Shown one piece after another: positions 63,962-64,000 of a stretch of DNA of 64,000 bases. The notes beneath the pieces were generated by a model, which saw only the letters and a list, made by a program, of their open reading frames with translations, was not told where the DNA came from and searched no databases. The stretch is from Ptiloglossa arizonensis (lineage: Eukaryota > Arthropoda > Insecta > Hymenoptera > Colletidae): contig NW_027478898.1 in assembly GCF_051014685.1 (NCBI RefSeq), positions 1-64,000 of the forward strand. The letters are read 5' to 3'. Each line of letters begins with the position of its first letter. Positions within the stretch are counted from its first letter, which is position 1. The position numbers and the translations under genes were made by a program.

Positions 63962-64000
63962 TGTGTATTTTTTCCCTAGGCCATTCTGGTTAAGCGTTTG

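Larger units (their letters stand above)
63798..63974 (+). repeat. Representative consensus monomer (177 bp)
   Basis: This monomer equals the consensus I derived and serves as the reference register, counting 1 from the C of CCTAGG. Landmarks: CCTAGG at monomer positions 1-6, a GCGAAAAATTTTTTGC near-palindrome at 40-55, TCGCGA at 92-97, an A5 tract at 115-119, a CENP-B-box-like segment at 148-164 on the minus strand, and a T6 run at 171-176. CCTAGG and TCGCGA occur in many but not all monomers: common variants are CCTAGCCC, CATAGGCC, CCTAAGCC, CCTGCGCA, TCGCGGACGG and ATCACGCG. One monomer of 177 bp is about the length wrapped by one nucleosome plus a short linker. In one plus-strand frame the 59 codons contain a single stop, the TAG inside CCTAGG. 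Confidence 0.95.
1..64000. repeat. Satellite DNA array, 177-bp monomer, ~361 tandem copies
   Basis: The sequence repeats itself every ~177 bp without a break. Using CCTAGG as landmark, the first sites are at 132, 308, 484, 661 and 836, and the last is at 63975. Between 132 and 63975 there are about 361 monomers, mean length 176.9 bp. The consensus has 43 C and 31 G in 177 bp (41.8% GC). Monomers differ mostly by substitutions at a limited set of positions (for example the GATTGACCTAACCC region) and these variants are shared between distant monomers, which marks higher-order organisation. No inversion, transposon or unique sequence interrupts the array. Size, tandem order and higher-order structure are typical of centromeric or pericentromeric satellites of eukaryotes; that location is inference. 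I do not recognise the family. It is not primate alpha satellite, whose monomer is 171 bp and different in sequence. Confidence 0.98.

Noticed and set aside
63798..63974. RNA polymerase III gene in each monomer (T6 runs as terminators, GATTGACC-like B box)
   Set aside because: The best B-box candidate misses required bases and no matching A box is visible; T runs alone are not evidence.
63798..63974. The monomer as three diverged 59-bp sub-repeats (CTCGCGAACGGATT against CTCGCCCGATT, and the two CCATT stretches)
   Set aside because: The internal similarities are short and their spacings (54 and 57 bp) disagree.
63798..63974. Intrinsic curvature from phased A-tracts
   Set aside because: The spacings between the A/T tracts (about 69, 56 and 52 bp) are not consistent multiples of the helical repeat.
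1..64000. Other short open frames of 60-106 codons on both strands
   Set aside because: All are readings of the 177-bp monomer in one frame or another; none has a recognisable domain or lies outside the repeat.
1..64000. CRISPR array
   Set aside because: The repeated unit is 177 bp with no unique spacers between repeats and no cas genes.
1..64000. Primate-type alpha satellite, suggested by monomer size and the CENP-B-like motif
   Set aside because: The monomer is 177 bp, not 171 bp, and the rest of its sequence does not resemble alpha satellite.
1..64000. Transposon or retrovirus insertions inside the array
   Set aside because: The monomer phase continues through the whole window; I found no interruption, target-site duplication or terminal repeat.

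Overview
The whole 64 kb window is one uninterrupted satellite DNA array. A head-to-tail monomer of 177 bp (consensus 41.8% GC) fills it from the first base to the last. About 361 complete monomers lie between the first CCTAGG landmark (position 132) and the last (63975), and the array is cut mid-monomer at both ends. Every monomer I followed has the same orientation. I found no protein-coding gene, RNA gene, transposon, CRISPR array or stretch of unique sequence. This is the kind of DNA found in eukaryotic centromeric or pericentromeric heterochromatin. I do not recognise the family and cannot name the species. CpG is not depleted in the consensus (8 seen, about 7.5 expected), which argues against a heavily CpG-methylated genome such as a typical vertebrate and would suit many invertebrates, but this is weak evidence.

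Layout. From 1 to about 45.4 kb is a mosaic of multi-monomer blocks that recur at many spacings: a 1.65 kb block in the first 10 kb, an alternating dimer (353 bp), an 8-mer tandem pair (1420 bp), a 10-mer tandem pair with no visible difference between copies (1768 bp), and 2.4 tandem copies of another 10-mer (1766 bp). Blocks from 1-22.4 kb reappear in the same order at 30-45.4 kb, so the left half looks like an old large duplication whose copies have since gained and lost monomers. From about 46.6 kb to the end a different set of monomer variants takes over, arranged in a 9-mer (1593 bp) and then in a 4.2-4.4 kb segment present twice about 6.9-7.1 kb apart.

The most interesting local feature is on the minus strand of each monomer: a 17-bp segment matching the mammalian CENP-B box at 12 of 17 positions, including 7 of the 9 core bases. 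One monomer type of the right-hand repeat has lost part of it. Each monomer also carries a near-palindromic A5T6 tract and two common 6-bp palindromes (CCTAGG and TCGCGA). Open reading frames exist only because 177 is divisible by 3 and one frame has a single stop per monomer; I do not regard any as a gene. The first ~5 kb has a marked excess of 1-bp homopolymer indels, which looks like uncorrected sequencing error. All block boundaries were found by eye and may be off by tens of bases.
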